From contig DAIQOP010000250.1 in NCBI GenBank assembly GCA_036787815.1, forward strand, positions 1-5,916: a DNA stretch of 5,916 nucleotides, given 5' to 3'. This DNA is from DATBAK01 sp036787815. Lineage in GTDB: Bacteria; Actinomycetota; Acidimicrobiia; IMCC26256; PALSA-610. Position 1 is the stretch's first letter. Each line of letters opens with the position of its first letter. A program made the position numbers and the translations under genes. Of the stretch, positions 5,293 to 5,916 are shown piece after piece. The notes beneath the pieces were generated by a model. It ran no database searches and was not told the DNA's origin. It saw only the letters and a program-made list of their open reading frames with translations.

Positions 5293-5916
5293 CTCCCCTC
5301 GCCGTTGAGCCGCCGGTACATCGCGCGGTTCTGCTTGTAGACGGCCCGGAACTCGCCGAACAACTCGTCGTAGATCGCTCGGTTCGCCGGCTGCGGGTCG
5401 AAGGTGCGCGTCACCTGCACCCGCCGGCCGATGTCGGCGACCGACACCCGGCCGAGCGCGATGCCCGCGATCAACGCGGCCCCGCGCGCGTTCGCACGAA
5501 TGGGGTGCTCGACCTGACGGATCTGGCGGTCGAGCACGTCGGCGTGGATCTGACACCAGAGATCGGAGGCCGCGCCGCCACCGACCGCGTTGAGCCAGTC
5601 GAAGCGCCGCCCCGTGAAGCGCTCGACCGCGCCGAGCAACCATCGGGAGTTGAAGGCCACACCCTCGAGCGTCGAGCGCACCAGGTCGGCTCGGGTGGTC
5701 GAGAGCGACTGGTTCATCCATGCGGCGCGCACGGTGTGGTCGTCGACGGGCGTGCGCTCGCCGTTCAGCCACGGCGTGAAGATCGTGCGGTGACTCCCGG
5801 GTGGTGAGGTCGCGGCAAGCTCGTCGAAGCGGCGGTACACGTCGGGAGGGGCCGGGCCGGAGCCGAGCGCGTCATCGGGGAAGAAGACGCGGTCGCGCAG
5901 GTAGTTGAGGCACCCG
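5289..5916 (-). CDS. FGGY-family carbohydrate kinase (xylulokinase-like), 5' part missing
   Basis: C-terminal 208 residues of an ATP-dependent cytoplasmic sugar kinase; the frame is open to the right edge, so the N-terminal sugar-binding half (about 280-300 residues for a normal family length near 500) lies outside. Recognisable parts in order are GCLNYLRD at the cut edge, TIFTPWLNGERTPVDD (44-59, the F-x-P-W-L-x-G-E-R-T-P element of xylulokinases and relatives), a helix STLEGVAFNSRWLL (81-94), and the ATP-site signature AVGGGAASDLWCQIHADVL (110-128) followed by ARGAALIAGIALG (143-155). The GGG loop at 112-114 is intact, so the protein looks active. Its stop TGA shares the ATGA at 5289-5292 with the deacetylase start. 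D-xylulose is the commonest substrate for this sequence type, but glycerol-, gluconate- or ribulose-type relatives cannot be excluded without the N-terminal half. A GTG at 5840 is an internal codon, not a start. Confidence 0.9.
   Translation of the reverse strand, partial: GCLNYLRDRVFFPDDALGSGPAPPDVYRRFDELAATSPPGSHRTIFTPWLNGERTPVDDHTVRAAWMNQSLSTTRADLVRSTLEGVAFNSRWLLGAVERFTGRRFDWLNAVGGGAASDLWCQIHADVLDRQIRQVEHPIRANARGAALIAGIALGRVSVADIGRRVQVTRTFDPQPANRAIYDELFGEFRAVYKQNRAMYRRLNGEGR
5293..5300 (-). promoter_or_regulatory. Ribosome binding site of the deacetylase gene, inside the kinase gene end
   Basis: GAGGGGAG directly before ATG 5292 on the minus strand, with the GAGG core 4 bases from the start. 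Together with the ATGA stop/start overlap it fixes the deacetylase start and indicates translational coupling to the kinase. Confidence 0.7.

Noticed and set aside
5292..5772. Upstream extension of the deacetylase frame to give a 439-residue protein
   Set aside because: The extra 160 residues are Arg-rich and lie over the kinase coding region; the ATG at 5292 has a ribosome site and the classic ATGA overlap.
5289..5840. A complete 183-residue kinase starting at GTG 5840
   Set aside because: The same frame continues open to the right edge with kinase-like sequence (GCLNYLRD), so the GTG is an internal Val codon and the gene is only cut by the window.
1..5916. Defence, CRISPR, toxin-antitoxin or mobile-element content
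   Set aside because: No direct-repeat arrays, transposase, integrase, nuclease or small toxin-like gene pairs are visible, and composition is uniform through the window.

Overview
The window is gene-dense, very GC-rich DNA of bacterial chromosomal type. Codon third positions are overwhelmingly G or C, GTG is used as a start, and genes overlap by 4-8 bases. The style and protein sequences suggest a high-GC actinobacterium, possibly of the Acidimicrobiia, but there is no rRNA or other marker, so the taxonomic placement is inference. I see no tRNA, rRNA, CRISPR array, insertion sequence, phage gene or change in base composition that would mark an island.

Layout: (1) 1-376, minus strand: the N-terminal 125 residues of a Bcp/PrxQ-type peroxiredoxin, cut by the window edge. 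(2) 424-2064, plus strand: a 12-helix MFS transporter carrying an extra soluble N-terminal domain of about 110 residues that resembles SRPBCC/polyketide-cyclase folds. (3) 2057-2917, plus strand: an SMP-30/gluconolactonase-family hydrolase that overlaps the transporter by 8 bases. (4) 2937-4427, minus strand: a polytopic GT-C-type (GT39/ArnT-like) membrane glycosyltransferase. (5) 4453-5292, minus strand: a PIG-L/LmbE-family zinc deacetylase. (6) 5289 to the right edge, minus strand: the C-terminal 208 residues of an FGGY-family (xylulokinase-like) sugar kinase. No stretch longer than 50 bases is unassigned.

There are three transcription units. Bcp and the MFS gene diverge from a 47-base gap that must hold both start regions. 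The MFS and SMP-30 genes form a translationally coupled pair, plausibly uptake of a sugar-derived or aromatic lactone/acid and its hydrolysis. Kinase, deacetylase and glycosyltransferase form a co-directional series reading leftward (ATGA overlap, then a 25-base spacer), suggesting modification or transfer of a sugar. The plus-strand pair and the minus-strand operon converge with only 19 bases between their stop codons, and a 12-base perfect palindrome lies in that gap.

Nothing here is convincingly a new defence, mobile or RNA system. The points most worth a second look are the SRPBCC-like domain fused to an MFS transporter, the kinase/deacetylase/GT-C gene combination, and a small hairpin covering the start of the GT-C gene.
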